This document shows, piece by piece, positions 47,001 through 58,973 of a stretch of DNA of 64,000 nucleotides (position 1 is the first letter of the stretch; each line of letters starts with the position of its first letter). A program made the position numbers and the translations under genes. The notes beneath the pieces are model-generated. The model was not told the origin of the DNA. It made no database searches and worked only from the letters and a program-made list of their open reading frames with translations. The DNA is from Archegozetes longisetosus (lineage: Eukaryota; Arthropoda; Arachnida; Sarcoptiformes; Trhypochthoniidae): positions 441,804-505,803 of the forward strand of contig JAEMBT020000006.1 in the NCBI GenBank assembly GCA_018873245.2. The letters run 5' to 3'.

Positions 47001-50000
47001 ATAGACAAGAATCTATTCGATCGAGCATTACATCAAATTCAAGTTCGAGTTCAATTAAATCTGATGTAGCCTCTGGCACGACAACGCCTGTCCCATCGGC
47101 TGAAGATCTGAGACGTGTTGAAGAGAGAAAGAAAAAGGTTATTGCTTTAGGCTTAAAACAAATTGAATTAGTTAAAAAAACTAATTTAACTCTTACCGAA
47201 AATGGATATTCGGCATTTATTTTGATTTTATTGATAGAGATTATGATACGATGATTCATAGCTTTGAATTGATGCCAAACTCAATTATTAGGCCAACCTG
47301 GTTGTTATCAACACTGTCTAGCGATATACTGACTCAATTTTTTCTTTTTAAATAAATAGCTTTAATATACAATACGTTAGGATTTGAATAGTAGTGGGTT
47401 GCCAATCAATTTGAAGTTAATCTGTCGTTACTATTTATCAATGAATAACAGGTTCGTGAACAGCGCGGCTGTGTTATAATGGAGTTATTGCAAACAGAAA
47501 GAGATTACAAGCAGAGTCTGACAGTTTGCGCAAATATATTTCTCAAGCATCGACAAGAAGCTAAAGATAGCGGAATAGATCTTAACTTGCTTTTTGGTAA
47601 TTTAGAAGAAATAATTGAAGTTTCAGCTAAATTAATACAGCTTTTAGAAGAATCAACTTTATGTAAGACATACGAAAATCAAAGGGTTGGCAAGTGTTTT
47701 CTACAAATCGCTGATGACATGAAGAAGGTCTATAGTCATTATTGTAGAAATCATGACGAAATGCAGCCGCTTTGGCAGAAATATGAAGGTTAGCATCAAA
47801 TCGTTTGAATTAGAATTTTATCGAAAGTTCAGATGTCTTCCTAAATAGAAAAATATTTCTGTATTTGTTTTCAATTAAAGCTCAATCGGAATCAAAACAA
47901 TACCTTCAACGGGGACTGGATATAATGCGTGAACAGACCAATTGTTTCGACATTCCATCAGTTCTTATAAAACCGGTTCAACGAATACTCAAATACCCGT
48001 TACTTCTTAATGAACTTCACAAGTGCACCGAAGATGGACACGAGGACAAACCTGATCTGATGGTAGCGATAAATCTGATCACAGATATGGCAACAAATAT
48101 AAATGAGTTCAAGAGAAGACAGGATTTAATACAGAAATATCGCAAAGAGTCATCTCATTCGTTTTCATCGAGATTTTCAAAACTGAATTTACACACAGTT
48201 ATTAAGAAGTCTTCCCGTTTGGGACACAGAATCTCTTCAACCTTTGGACTGACAACTAGTACAAAGGTTTGCGTATTTTGCAAAAGTTGATGAAATTTAG
48301 ATTTAATTTAAACCTGGTTATTGATGAATAGGACGAAGAATATACTCTTGAAGTGCAAAAGTTTCGTGCTGTTGAGAAAACAATCAAAATATTTGTCAAA
48401 GACAAACAGTTGTTTATGAAATCAGCACAAGAGTTCTTAAACCAAGGCCTAGCTATGATTGAAACGGTTGCTGATTATTATGCCTTAAAGAATCGTCAGC
48501 CAGAAGTGGATCAGTTGAGGACTACTCATAGAGTTATTGTCACTCAGTATTGGAATGAATTTAATTTGGCAATTGAACGAGACGTAACACCCGTTTTAAA
48601 TAAATTGTTGGCAAAATTTTCGGGTAATTGAACTCGTTTTGAGTTTTTCTGAATTTTGCTATTTTTGATTTCTTTTTTCGAAAAACTTTAGGTCCTAATA
48701 AACTGATTCAAAAAAGAGACGATAAGTTATTAGATTACGATTCATGTTCAAAAAAGCTCGAGTGCAATAAAGACCAGTTGAAGCAGAAGAGCCTTCAAGA
48801 GCAACAGCAACTAGCTAAAAATAATTATGAAGCTCTTAATAGCCAGCTTTTGGAAGAGTTGCCAAAATTGTGTGACATATCAATGCAAATACTTCAGGAC
48901 TGTATACAAGCCTTTCTTATTGCCCGTAAAAAACTGATCGGAAGAATAGCTAAACATCATTTGTCTTTATTAGAGTTGCCGCTTGTTATCGGGTTTGCAA
49001 CTGGTTTGTAATAATTTGAGTCTATTTGAAATTGATGGTTTTTAAAAAATTTTAAAACTTTCGAACCTACAGGTCCTTCCGCTGATATCAACGAAACATT
49101 CCATATTAAACACAACTTAATAGTGGATCAATTATTAGACGAGATATCAATGTTACCGCCGCATATATTCCCGAACGCCAACAGCACTGGTATTAACGCT
49201 TCTTTGTCTGCCTCTGAAATCAATCGCAAACATTCGGCTCGCAGCTCACGAAGAAGTTTGCAATTAAGTAACGTTTCGTACTCTGTGGTCAATAATACTG
49301 TTGGCATTAGTAATAAGAACAAAAAGGTATTGATAAATAATTGATCCTAATTACTATAATTATTAATCTTTATATGCGCTAAAGTGCATTCAGTCTCCAT
49401 CGCAACGAGCATACCTTCAGTCCAGATACCAACCGCACCAATTGTATGAATCAAGCAAATCGTACGATCCGTGCGATATATTAGATATATACTTAAATAA
49501 AGGAGATTTAGTTGGAGTTATTAAACAGCAGGACCCGATGGGTTCGAAGCATCGCTGGTTTGTCGATACAGGGAGTACTCAGGGTTTTGTTCCTCAGAAT
49601 ATTTTGACTCCATATCACGATGACTCTTGGGTTACGCCACCAAATGAGACAAAATCAAAACCTCCAAAAGTATAAAAATATTTGTTTTCATTCGTGAATC
49701 AGTTAATAATGTTTTATGTGTTCGACAGAACGCAACAGACACTAACTACATGCCCAATACTTGCTCTATGGTACAACACCAATACAAACTTCATGCTGCA
49801 CCGACTCCTCCTTTACCACCGAGGAATGATTTGGAACAACATCGATATGAAGACGTGGACGAAGATTCGCCGCCACGTTATAGCAATATAGATATGAATG
49901 ATACTTATGAGAATCTGTTGTCATTTGATGAAAATGAGGATAAATGTAATGGCAGTCAATACTATAACTTAGGAGAATTCGACCCGTATGCGCCCATTGA

Positions 50001-50236
50001 GCAAAAATCTGTATCGCCAACTCTTTCATCTCCAGGTCTTGAAATCTGATATAACTCTGTTCTTAAATCTTATTAGTTCAAAGCGTAACTAGATTTTATG
50101 AAAGTTTAGCTAACTCTATATTTTCTTTCACATAAAGTTATAATGGTCTGAAGTTCTTATAATTAATTTCATTTTTAGCTAATCATCGATACGAAGAAAT
50201 ACTCGATAGTCCTCCGACAACACCACTCAACCCATC

Positions 50237-50294
<58 letters not shown>

Positions 50295-50501
50295 AATGAA
50301 CAACAATACGAATTATACTTTGCTGCCTATCCCTTTAATGGCTCAGATAAAAATCAATTATCTCTTGAGTTCGGACAAAGAGTAGCTGTAAGACATAAAT
50401 GCGATTTAACCGGTAATAAGGAGTGGTGGTTCGTGGAGGATATGCGCGGCAATGTTGGTTATGTGCCCGCGAACTATCTCACTAGACACCAATCAAAATA
50501 A
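44081..50501 (+). CDS. DNMBP: Tuba / dynamin-binding protein, RhoGEF with seven SH3 domains
   Basis: Twelve exons: join(44081..44380,45026..45367,45938..46401,46469..47137,47452..47788,47881..48266,48332..48623,48692..49003,49073..49326,49385..49669,49729..50035,50179..50501), about 1423 aa (human about 1577). Tuba activates Cdc42 and links dynamin and actin regulators at membranes and junctions (family knowledge). Order: five SH3 domains (about residues 8-65, 68-135, 145-205, 245-300, 335-410); a Pro-rich linker (PRIPRRPAPSIP, HRAPPPIPKHR); a DH domain in exons 5-6 (MELLQTERDYKQSL, then VLIKPVQRILKYPLLLNEL); a BAR domain in exons 7-9 (LLDYDSCSKKLE); and two C-terminal SH3 domains separated by poly-Gln. 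Vertebrate Tuba has four plus two SH3 domains, so one N-terminal SH3 is extra. A T is missing in the run 44296-44298 inside SH3-2; domain homology resumes in the next frame. The exon 4 donor may instead lie at 47171, adding 11 codons. Confidence 0.92.
50238..50294 (+). repeat. (CAA)19 microsatellite coding poly-Gln
   Basis: Nineteen uninterrupted CAA codons in the last DNMBP exon, just before the final SH3 domain. Purity of the tract suggests length variation between individuals. Confidence 0.95.
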
Positions 50502-51084
50502 GTTTTTTATAATTGCAGTAATCAAATGATTGAATGATTGTATGTTTAAAATTCTATTTTGATTTAATTCATACTTTCAAAGTGAAAATACTTTATATCT
50601 AATGAACAACTAGTTCAAAACTTGTTTTCTATTTTTCCCTTAAAGTGAGCTATTTTGAAGTAATTTAGAATTGAAAGTCAAAGTTTTGAGTTTTATTTAT
50701 TTTTTACAAATGAATTTATAAAATGTCTTAAAGTGAGTGAAAAGAGAGCTTCTGTTGAGCCTTAGTTTTCATTAACTCGACTGAATTTCGATTCACTTAG
50801 AGCTCAATAAACCAGTGATTAGCTGACTCAATAATTGCAATTTCAGTATAGGATTCATATTTTACAGATATTCAAAGAAAAATTTATTACATAAAAGTAG
50901 CAAGTTTATTATGTTTTTAATTAGCTAACACCGAAGTTATAATTATCTATGAATAATTATAACCAAATTTTATACATTAAAACTTGCAATTTATTCTAAT
51001 AAATTGTATTACCTGTCAACTATTACATTAAAAACGAATTTTATATTTTGTATTAAATCTCTAGAAAGCTTTTAAAATCTTAAA
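50502..51084. other. Gene-free stretch between convergent genes
   Basis: 3' ends of DNMBP (plus) and the secreted-protein gene (minus) face each other. AT-rich; nothing else was recognised. Confidence 0.55.
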
Positions 51085-51569
51085 CTATTTTGCCCAATAA
51101 TGAAATTGTTTTTTAGCTCTTGGAGTAATTGTCGGAACAGTACTGGTAGTGGTTGTCGTACTTGAAGTAGTGACTGGCCTTTCAGTATAAGTCATAAGTG
51201 GTAACACAATCAGGTGATGGTCTCCGTCATCGTTGTCTTCACGATTAGTTTCTGCTGTAGAGACAGTTGTAGTCGTTGTTTGTGAGGATTCGCTACTGTT
51301 TCCATCACTCGATTCAGTCACGTATTTATCCCATTCGCGACCACTTTATGAAAGGGAACATTAAATGAGTTATTGTTAACTAATTATTGACATAAAACTT
51401 ATGAATGGAATACTCACTACATCGGTATTACAATAATTTGATCTCCTTTTTTCTGTTTTGCAATCATAGCCCCCAAAAGCATTCCTTTCACTAAATCACA
51501 TCTTATTTGATGAACATATGAAACACAAACCATTGCTAACAATGCAAGAGATATGACCTTTGAAGGCAT
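51085..51569 (-). CDS. Small secreted Thr-rich protein, duplicate copy A
   Basis: Exons complement(join(51085..51343,51418..51569)), 136 aa. The start ATG opens a signal peptide (MPSKVISLALLAMVCVSYVH). The mature part begins IRCDLVKGMLLGAMIAKQKK and continues GDQIIVIPMYGREWDKY, with the last Tyr codon group spanning the GTGAGT intron (TA|T). Exon 2 is acidic/Ser then Thr-rich (SSTTTTTSTVPTITPRAKKQ), like a short mucin-type O-glycosylation domain, and ends HYWAK. Copy B at 63.1 kb is almost identical through both exons and the intron. Family not recognised. A secreted surface or matrix role is inferred from composition. Confidence 0.85.
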
Positions 51570-51609
51570 TTGAAATAAAAAGTTATTCCGATTTAATAGA
51601 TATACGAAG

Positions 51610-51642
51610 TATTAACCTTTTCAGAGACTCAAGGTTTATATA
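51610..51642 (-). promoter_or_regulatory. Candidate TATA box of duplicate copy A
   Basis: CATATATAAACC on the minus strand (TATATAAA at 51642-51635), about 70 bp upstream of the ATG, with a transcription start expected near 51610. Copy B has the same TATATAAA although the surrounding sequence differs. Confidence 0.5.
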
Positions 51643-52347
51643 TGACCGATGATTTTGCTGACGATGGTTTATATACTGTTACAGTATTGTAGATAAAAGT
51701 AACTAACTCGAATTTTATTTCAAATTTAATGATAAGAAAGTTTATCTAAACATGATTTATGATAAATATATCTAAACAACTCTCAAATCAAGATGTAATT
51801 TTCTAATGACTGATACACAAATATCTTCGAAAATCTTGTTTTGATCATAATTAAGATTTATGTTTGATCTATAACTATATCATTAGTTGCGCTTCATTTG
51901 CAATAATTGGAAAATTTTTGAGACTCTGAAAATAATTGCTTAAAATTTTTGAATATGTATTGTTTCCGACTTAAAACGTTATGAAAGCACAGAACCCAAA
52001 TTAATAGGGTTCAATGTAAGTTATGTCAATTAATTTTTTCCATAGAAAGTAACAAATAAGCAATTAAGGTATGAAAATCTCAAGGTTTCACATGGGTTCA
52101 GTTCAGCCAGACACTTCTAAAACATTTATAATAAAGATGAGCTTCTATTCGAACTTTTCAAGATTTAAACGTCTAGATCAAGTCTAAAAACTAGTTTTCG
52201 GTCAGATATGTGTTCGTCAGTATAACAAAAATAAACTTATAAAATATGAATTAGATTCAAAATTAAGAATGATTGGAAGAATATTACCTGAAATTTTAAT
52301 TAATCGCTTAGTTTAATGATAAATCAATAAAAGATAATGCTAAAAAG
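51643..52347. other. Gene-free stretch
   Basis: AT-rich spacer between copy A and the first tRNA gene. Nothing was recognised. Confidence 0.55.
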
Positions 52348-52419
52348 TGCGTCGGCCGGGAGTCGAACCCGGATCAACTGCTTGGAAGGCAGCTATGCTG
52401 ACCGTTATACCACCGACGC
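52348..52419 (-). tRNA. tRNA-Gly (anticodon TCC), copy 1
   Basis: The minus-strand sequence starts GCGTCGGTGGTATAACGGT (A box) and contains GGGTTCGACTCCC (B box and T loop). It has a perfect seven-base acceptor stem (GCGTCGG with CCGACGC) and an anticodon stem-loop CTGCCTTCCAAGCAG giving TCC, with discriminator A. The length is 72 nt without intron. A TTTTT polymerase III terminator follows directly. Reads Gly GGA codons. Confidence 0.97.
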
Positions 52420-52766
52420 TACGATATTGGGTTGACAACTATTTTGAAAAGCTGTTCGTTCACTATGAAGCACTATAGCATGCGACCAATTCTCACGATT
52501 ATGCAGTCAACGACTTATAAAGTGTTGAAGCTTTTAATAAATTACAGCTCCAAAAGTAAATAGAGCTTACGAAAAGACAGTTAGATATTTGCTTTCAATT
52601 AATTTGGCTTTATTTCTAATAAAATATATTTTTACAATTATCGTTCACAATAAGACTATTGATTTTTAAACCAAGATCTAAAAATAATAAAACTCTAAAG
52701 TAACATTCAATTCAAACAAAAGTTATAGAAAATAGAATTTTAATTTGGAATAAACTTAAACAGCAA
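52420..52766. other. Gene-free stretch
   Basis: Spacer upstream of the tRNA and downstream of MMAA. Nothing was recognised. Confidence 0.55.
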
Positions 52767-54044
52767 TCACTGAATCTGGTTCTCGATTCTTGACTGACCA
52801 TTATTGATAGCCCTAGGGAGATCATCGTATATAATATCCTGAATCACATCACTTAATAATAAACTTTCGTCACTTTTGAGTAGTTGTTCGTATCGTTTCA
52901 AACAAACGTTTTCATTCAATAAATCAAAAATTTCATTAATTAAACCAATTTTCAAAAGTTTCACTTTTTGTTCTTTACGTTTATTCAGCTTTTTCTCTTC
53001 GCAATCAACCAATTGTTGAATTGTTAGCCAAATATCATCAATGCCTTCATGAGTGAGCGCTGAACATCTCTTAACAATAGGTTTCTCACCAAAATTAACA
53101 AATTTCGTGGCAGACATGATCTCAGCCGACATTTTTCGTGCGTGTTTTACAAGTTCGCCATCAGATTTGGTAACAATTATAATGTTTGCCATTTCGACAA
53201 TTCCTTTTTTGATGGCCTGCAATTCATCTCCGCCCGAAGGAGCCACTAATAGTGCCATTAAATCACACAAATGCGAGACTTCGTATTCGCTTTGACCGAC
53301 GCCTACGGTCTCTATTATTATTATCTCGAATCCGGCGCTTTCGCACAATAAGATTGCGTTACCTAAAAGTGCATTAAGTCAAACTACTTTTAGAAAACTT
53401 TTTTCAAACTTATTCGCTCGTCAAAGCAAAAGAATTAATAGGTTATAGCATTTTAATATTTTAGTCTTTGATAAAAAAAATGTTAAGAAATCGGAAAAGC
53501 ATCTCAAATGAAATTTCTAATAAAAAGGTCAAAACCTTTAATTCAATTATAAGCCGGAAGTTTGAAAACAGTTTAAGTAGAATAAATGTCAGAACATAAT
53601 AAACGATCAAATGCCCAAACCTGTAGACTGAGTGACGCCACCCAAGTGTCCACTACTCGGCGAAGGCCTGATAAAAGCCGATGGATTTCTGGTCAAATTA
53701 GACATTCGCGTCTTGTCTGCTAGTATTGAACCGCCATTTATAGCAGAAGACGGATCAATGGCCAAAACAGCGACTTTTTTATTATATTTTTCGATCAAAT
53801 TCATACCAAAAGACTCAATAAATGTTGATTTTCCGCAACCTGGTCCACCGCTGACCCCTATCCTTATAGTTTTAGGCCTAGTCCTCATGTTATACTGACT
53901 TACAGCTTTAATCAAGTGTTTTCTCGTTTGAGCGCTTATTTTACTGCAATTTTTCGACTCAATTAAAGTGATTGCTCGCGAAAGTGAGGCCCGATTCCCT
54001 TTAATGACTCCCGAAAACAATTCGTTCACTAAATTCAAATTCAT
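52767..54044 (-). CDS. MMAA: MMAA-type GTPase for methylmalonyl-CoA mutase
   Basis: Exons complement(join(52767..53362,53621..54044)), 339 aa. MMAA (ArgK/MeaB family of G3E GTPases) is a mitochondrial chaperone that guards and reloads the B12-dependent methylmalonyl-CoA mutase (family knowledge). Seen here: Walker A GGPGCGKS near residues 66-73; AIDPSSAINGGSILADKTRM; FIRPSPSSGHLGGVTQ; the exon junction STG|NAILLCESAGF; the Mg-binding ETVGVGQSE; GGDELQAIKKGIVEMA; and the base-specificity motif TKSDG. All signatures are intact. The N-terminus lacks an obvious mitochondrial presequence. An acceptor-like AAAG just before the start (in frame through HAK) leaves room for an unseen upstream targeting exon. 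Presence implies a cobalamin-using propionate pathway. Confidence 0.92.
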
Positions 54045-54908
54045 TTTTGCGTGCTTTCAGTAATAAGCTCCAAGCTTTTGTCAAAACAATGATTGCAATC
54101 AAATAATTGGCGAAATTGTTTAATTCGTTAATCACTTCTGTTTTGGATTCTAAGTTTAAGCTGACTGTCACCTCAACCTTACCGTTTCACCTCTACGTCT
54201 GTCAGCTTGTCCGGTTAATTATTACCTGCAATTTGAAAATACGAATCAATTTTATGAAGTTTCAGTTGAAAATATCACTTCAAAAGTCAATAATTGATAT
54301 TCAGATAAAATGTTAGCAGTTTTTTGCAAAATATGCTTCGAATAAAACGATTACTTTTATAAGTCATAAAAGTTTTGAAGCAAACCGATTGGCGCCAAAC
54401 ATTTTGACAATCACTTCAAAATTAATGATCGAAATTATTTATTGATAGAAAAACTACAATCAATCGTAAATTGAAAGACTGCAACTCGTTTCAAATATGT
54501 GGTTGTGTGACGGTAGAGCTATGTTTACTATGTTTAGCACAATTGCTTAGGCACAGGTGCACATACGTATGATTTTACTACAGTTTTTGTTACGAACTAA
54601 CATTCAAAACAATGCCAAATGTTGAACACTTTTGTCAAAACGAATGCAATTGTGGGCATTTAAATAAACGGTTGGTTTAGACTTCACTTGAAATGTGTTA
54701 CATATTTCCACCTTTAAAATGAATTGAATGAAAACCAAAACATATTTTAATGAATTTTAGTGAACAAACTTATCAGCATCTATTAAAATAAGTCAATTAT
54801 TTGAAATACGTCTATTGATTCATTTATTAAAGTTTTTATCAGTCACATGATCTACTAGTTCTTCTATTAAATAATCAGTATTTTTGTAACTGAAAAATAT
54901 TTTCAAGT
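54045..54908. other. Divergent intergenic region between MMAA and TBC1D5
   Basis: Probably holds both promoters and perhaps a missing first MMAA exon, which I could not identify. AT-rich otherwise. Confidence 0.45.
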
Positions 54909-57900
54909 ATGAGTGATAATTGCAGTGACGATCAATTCTCTATTGTCGAATCGGCTCAAGAAGTTTTTAACGACAGATCAATTGAGGATCAAATCAGTAA
55001 TAATTACTATATGTAAGAGAGAAAATATGGTTGCAAATGATTTTTAATTGATCTTTTAACTAGTCTACAGTTTTTCATTAGTTAATAGTATTTGTAAAAT
55101 AAGTTTGAAAGTTTGAGGACAATTCTTTACAAGCTGTAAATTAATTTTATGATGTTTGCAGTCGGGTTTTAGTCAACGGATGAGCTCAACTATATTTCAA
55201 TTATTTCTTTCAGTGAAGAATATTTATCATTATTTCACTCAAAAGGAGGCTTGAAATCTATGCATCAAAATGCTCTTAAAAATGGTCTCAGAAGTTGTCG
55301 TTTTAGGTCTTTGTGTTGGAGAGTAAGTTATTTTTATTAGTAATTTACCAGAAAATCAAAAAGCAATCAAAAGTTGAGAAAGAACTTTGAAAAAAAAGTG
55401 CGTCGGCCGGGAGTCGAACCCGGATCAACTGCTTGGAAGGCAGCTATGCTGACCGTTATACCACCGACGCTTACATGTAAGGGTTGGGTGTTTTGCTCGA
55501 TCATATAGCTTATAACTTTACAGCTGGTTATAGTTGGACTACAAAAACTATTAAATCGTTAGTCTTATTCGCGATATATTATCGATTTGGCATATAAGTG
55601 AATTGCATGATAGATTTTAAGTTTAATCTCAACTTCATTTATTTTCAATCTAAACATATAGGATGAAAGAAAACTTATTCAATGAAAAACATGATTTTTG
55701 AATTTATAGATATTTCTTGAATGTCTCCCGGAATCGAGCGAGGAAAGAATCGCAAAAATCAATGATTTGAGATCGAAGTACGATTCAATTCGTGAAAAAT
55801 ACAACAGAAATCCAAGAGATGACAATCAGAAAGAAGAGAGAACTGATAATCCTCTCTCTCAGGAAGAAACTGTAAGAAAGTTGAACAATATCAATGGATA
55901 TACAAAACTTGAAAGACTAGTTCATCAATTTCTTCACATCTTTACGCTTTTATCGTTTGATAGAGTCAATGGAATCGATATTTTACGGACACTGAGTTGC
56001 GGTCACGAATAACACAAGATGTGATCAGAACATTCCCCGAAATAGACTTTTTTCAATTGCCAGAAATTCAATCAGTTATGATAAATGTACTGTTTCATTA
56101 CGCCCGGGAAAATCCCTCGGTTGATTACAAACAAGTAAAACAGTTTTTATCAACTCTCAAATCATAGAGACTATTAGTTTATCAAGTTCTAAAGTATTTA
56201 GACTTGAACAGAATTGACTCTAATTACTTAATTAGTTATCGAGCAAAACCAAAGTTAATGACTCGAGTAAAATATTTCTCTTATTTCAGGGAATGCATGA
56301 ATTATTAGCGCCGCTATTGTTTGTGATACATTGCGATCAGCAAACGTTTGTTCATGCTACAGAAATAGGACTCATTGAGTATTTATTTCAAATCCATTAG
56401 CTTTATCACTAATATATTTTTCAAACTAAAACATTAATGCATGATTTTTTCATTCTTTTCAAATTCTCAAAAAAATGTTATCATAAAAAATTTTCAATAC
56501 TTGTTGGCTTTGGTTTACTAATTAATTTGATTTATTCAAAATTTCTTATAAACAGTGGATTACAAATCCATATAAGGTTTCTATTAATTTCATTTTTATT
56601 TGTTTTGTTTAAAAACAGTTTGATTGTCACTTTTAGTGATATTTTTCTGACATGGTTTTACTTCTTGTTCTTAAAAATAGAGATGAGATCAAAGTTTTAC
56701 TCAATCCTTCTTATATTGAGCACGACTCTTATTACTTGTTCTTATCTGTGATGGAAAGAGTTGAGTCCTGGTATGACAACCAATCCATACAAACTAAAGT
56801 AAGCACACAATCAGATGAATGCATGACATGCTTTTTAAAACTTGATACCAAATATTTTTGAGACTCAAAATCGTCTCAAATTTGTACTCAATTTGATACA
56901 TTATAAACCAATTCGGTATCATTATCGAACTCATATTAGATTTATATCGATTATCTAATGAACTCTTCACATCCATTACAGCCCGATTCGGTCAATTTTG
57001 AGCCATTCTCTGCTCCATCAGAATCTAACCTCTATTCAGTATTAGGCGTCAAACTAAAAATGATCAACGAACAAATAGTGAAACGACAAGACTACGACTT
57101 ATACCACCATTTAGTTCAGATGGAAATTGCGCCACAAATTTACGGAATTCGTTGGATGCGATTACTATTTGGTCGGGAATTTCAAATGCAAGACTTGTTA
57201 GTGGTTTGGGACGCGATATTTGCGGATGGATTTGCGTTGTGTGATTACATATTTGCCTCCATGTTAATTGTTATTAGAAAACTGTTATTAGCTAGCGATT
57301 ACGCTCAATGTCTTTACCACCTTATGAGATATCCATCTGTGCCTGATATTCACTATATCATTCATTTGGCGCTTCACATTAGGGATCCGTTGGTACAAAG
57401 TTTGAGAGTTAATTTATTGATTGTTTGCTTTAATCTAATGTTTGATTATAGAATTATTCCGAACCTGTTGGTTATACATTAGTTATGCCGAACCCTCCTG
57501 CCTTTTCGACAACAGCCGGTTCGGCGACACAGTCGCCTAACAAGACATCGCCTAAAAGTAATGGACAGATGGCTGTCAGGCCGACAACGCTTCCTGTTGT
57601 GTCAGTCAATTCTAAAAAGCAATCATCGAATAGTCCAAAAAGTATGACAACCAATAGACAGCTCAACGAATTGAGACATATCTCGTCCATTGATTTTCCT
57701 GATGAAGAATCAGATATTAAGCAAGAGATGAACGATTTGAAAAGCAAAGTAGATTATTGTTGAGTCATATGACGGATCAGCTGGAAGTTTTACAGAAATG
57801 TCTGGCTAGAGAACAACTAGAACAAGAAGACCACGCAATGGTTGCTTTGGCAGAATTGAAGAAAGTTAGAGATATTCTCAAAGGGACTCTTAAATTCTCG

Positions 57901-57930
57901 CCAAACAATAGTAAACCTAGTGCTAATTAA
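54909..57930 (+). CDS. TBC1D5: TBC1D5-type Rab GTPase-activating protein
   Basis: Eight exons: join(54909..55012,55214..55322,55710..55871,55964..56134,56290..56378,56681..56798,56982..57407,57452..57930), about 552 aa, shorter than human (about 795). TBC1D5 is a RabGAP that binds retromer and inactivates Rab7 on endosomes (family knowledge). Seen here: SMHQNALKNGLRSCRFRSLC; NPLSQEE; the catalytic Arg finger motif in ITQDVIRTFPEIDFF (D144, R147); the Gln finger in YKQGMHELLAP across exons 4/5; EIAPQIYGIRWMRLLFGREF and DLLVVWDAIFADG. So the enzyme is predicted active. The C-terminus has VGYTLVMPNPPAFSTTAG, a polar stretch and a coiled coil (HMTDQLEVLQKCLAREQLEQ). One T is missing near 57757-57758: GTAGATTATTGTTGAG runs into a stop, whereas the next frame continues the coiled coil. 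A tRNA gene lies antisense in intron 2. Confidence 0.92.
55399..55470 (-). tRNA. tRNA-Gly (anticodon TCC), copy 2
   Basis: Identical over all 72 nt to the copy at 52.3 kb, including discriminator A, and followed on the minus strand by a run of T as terminator. It lies inside intron 2 of the TBC1D5 gene, on the opposite strand. Flanks outside the tRNA are unrelated between the copies. Confidence 0.97.
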
Positions 57931-58451
57931 AATAATTTATTAGTATTTTTATAATTGACTCAAATATATTTGAAAAGCTATTTTAAATTGAAACACTTAA
58001 ATAAAATATTGTATCGATTTTATTGTTATAAATCCTCAAATTTTTACAATTAATCACTCTTTAAAACTCTAAAAGATTTTTACTTCGATATTGTTCGCGA
58101 ACGCTTTCTTCTCTAAGTTTTCTATTAAATGTTATGATTTTGAATAATTTTGTTATACTTTAAAAATATTTAAAATTTTTTACTCATCATTCTATAGATA
58201 TGAAAATCTACAGAGAGATAATAAACAATTTTGATTTTCTTTTTTATTTATTTAACACAAATTTTGCTCACAATATTCAGCATTTTTCAGACTTTTTTAA
58301 CCCACTTATCAAAGACCAACAGAAGGAAATCAATTAACAGGAAGTAGTTTTTCTGGTTCATTAGTACACATTCGGAGGCAAAAATAGGTCTTATTTATGA
58401 CAATCAATAGAAATACTAATCATTTATCAGTTTTATTACTAATGTTTAACA
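57931..58451. other. Gene-free stretch
   Basis: 3' flank of TBC1D5 with AATAAA at about 58002, then AT-rich spacer leading to the membrane-protein gene. Confidence 0.5.
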
Positions 58452-58973
58452 ATGGCATCAAAGCAAAATTTCATTCAATTGTTATTGAGATCGTTGCTAA
58501 TCGTAGGAACTGTTTCTTCGATGACAATCACTTTAATCTTGTTATTTCGTGATTATCAGAATATAGATAAAGAAGAAGTTCATTTTAGTCGAATTGGTTT
58601 CAGAGACAACAGAATCTATAATTCGGATGCCAATTATTACCCGCGTGTCAAAATTATCTCAAGTATTAATACAGTATTACGTGAATTGGTATCACTTTTC
58701 TGTCTTATCGGCGGTATTAAAGAAAGTCATTATTTGACTCAAACATCTGGTATATCGATGGCTATTATATGGATATCAACACATTTAGACACTGGAGTTG
58801 AGTTGTTATACACAACAAGTCTATTCATTACAAGTCATATTTTACAATTAATCGTTATTTTCATTGCTCTATCCTTTGCTTATATAATTCAAGATAACAC
58901 GAATAGTAAATCTCAACAGCTTCCAGAAGTTAAACAAACTGCTTATTTGACTAAAATTGATTCAATTGTTTGA
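58452..58973 (+). CDS. Four-helix membrane protein, single exon, unrecognised
   Basis: 173 aa, ATG start, no intron needed. Four hydrophobic segments: about residues 8-28 (FIQLLLRSLLIVGTVSSMT), 70-88, 96-115 (TSGISMAIIWISTHLD) and 122-146 (LFITSHILQLIVIFIALSFA). The first loop of about 40 residues is polar with DYQN and RIGFRDNRIYN; the C-terminal tail is short and polar. The tetraspan layout resembles small four-transmembrane families, but there is no CCG motif of tetraspanins and no claudin W-GLW-C-C signature. Function unknown. Expression as a real gene is supported by length and codon-like composition only. Confidence 0.6.
   Translation: MASKQNFIQLLLRSLLIVGTVSSMTITLILLFRDYQNIDKEEVHFSRIGFRDNRIYNSDANYYPRVKIISSINTVLRELVSLFCLIGGIKESHYLTQTSGISMAIIWISTHLDTGVELLYTTSLFITSHILQLIVIFIALSFAYIIQDNTNSKSQQLPEVKQTAYLTKIDSIV

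Noticed and set aside
47138..47254. Continuation of DNMBP exon 4 to a stop, as a truncated protein
   Set aside because: The DH domain continues in the next exon in matching phase, so splicing near 47138 or 47171 is preferred.
46666..47259. 197-codon minus-strand frame
   Set aside because: Lies over DNMBP exon 4, whose SH3 and Pro-rich content is in the plus frame.
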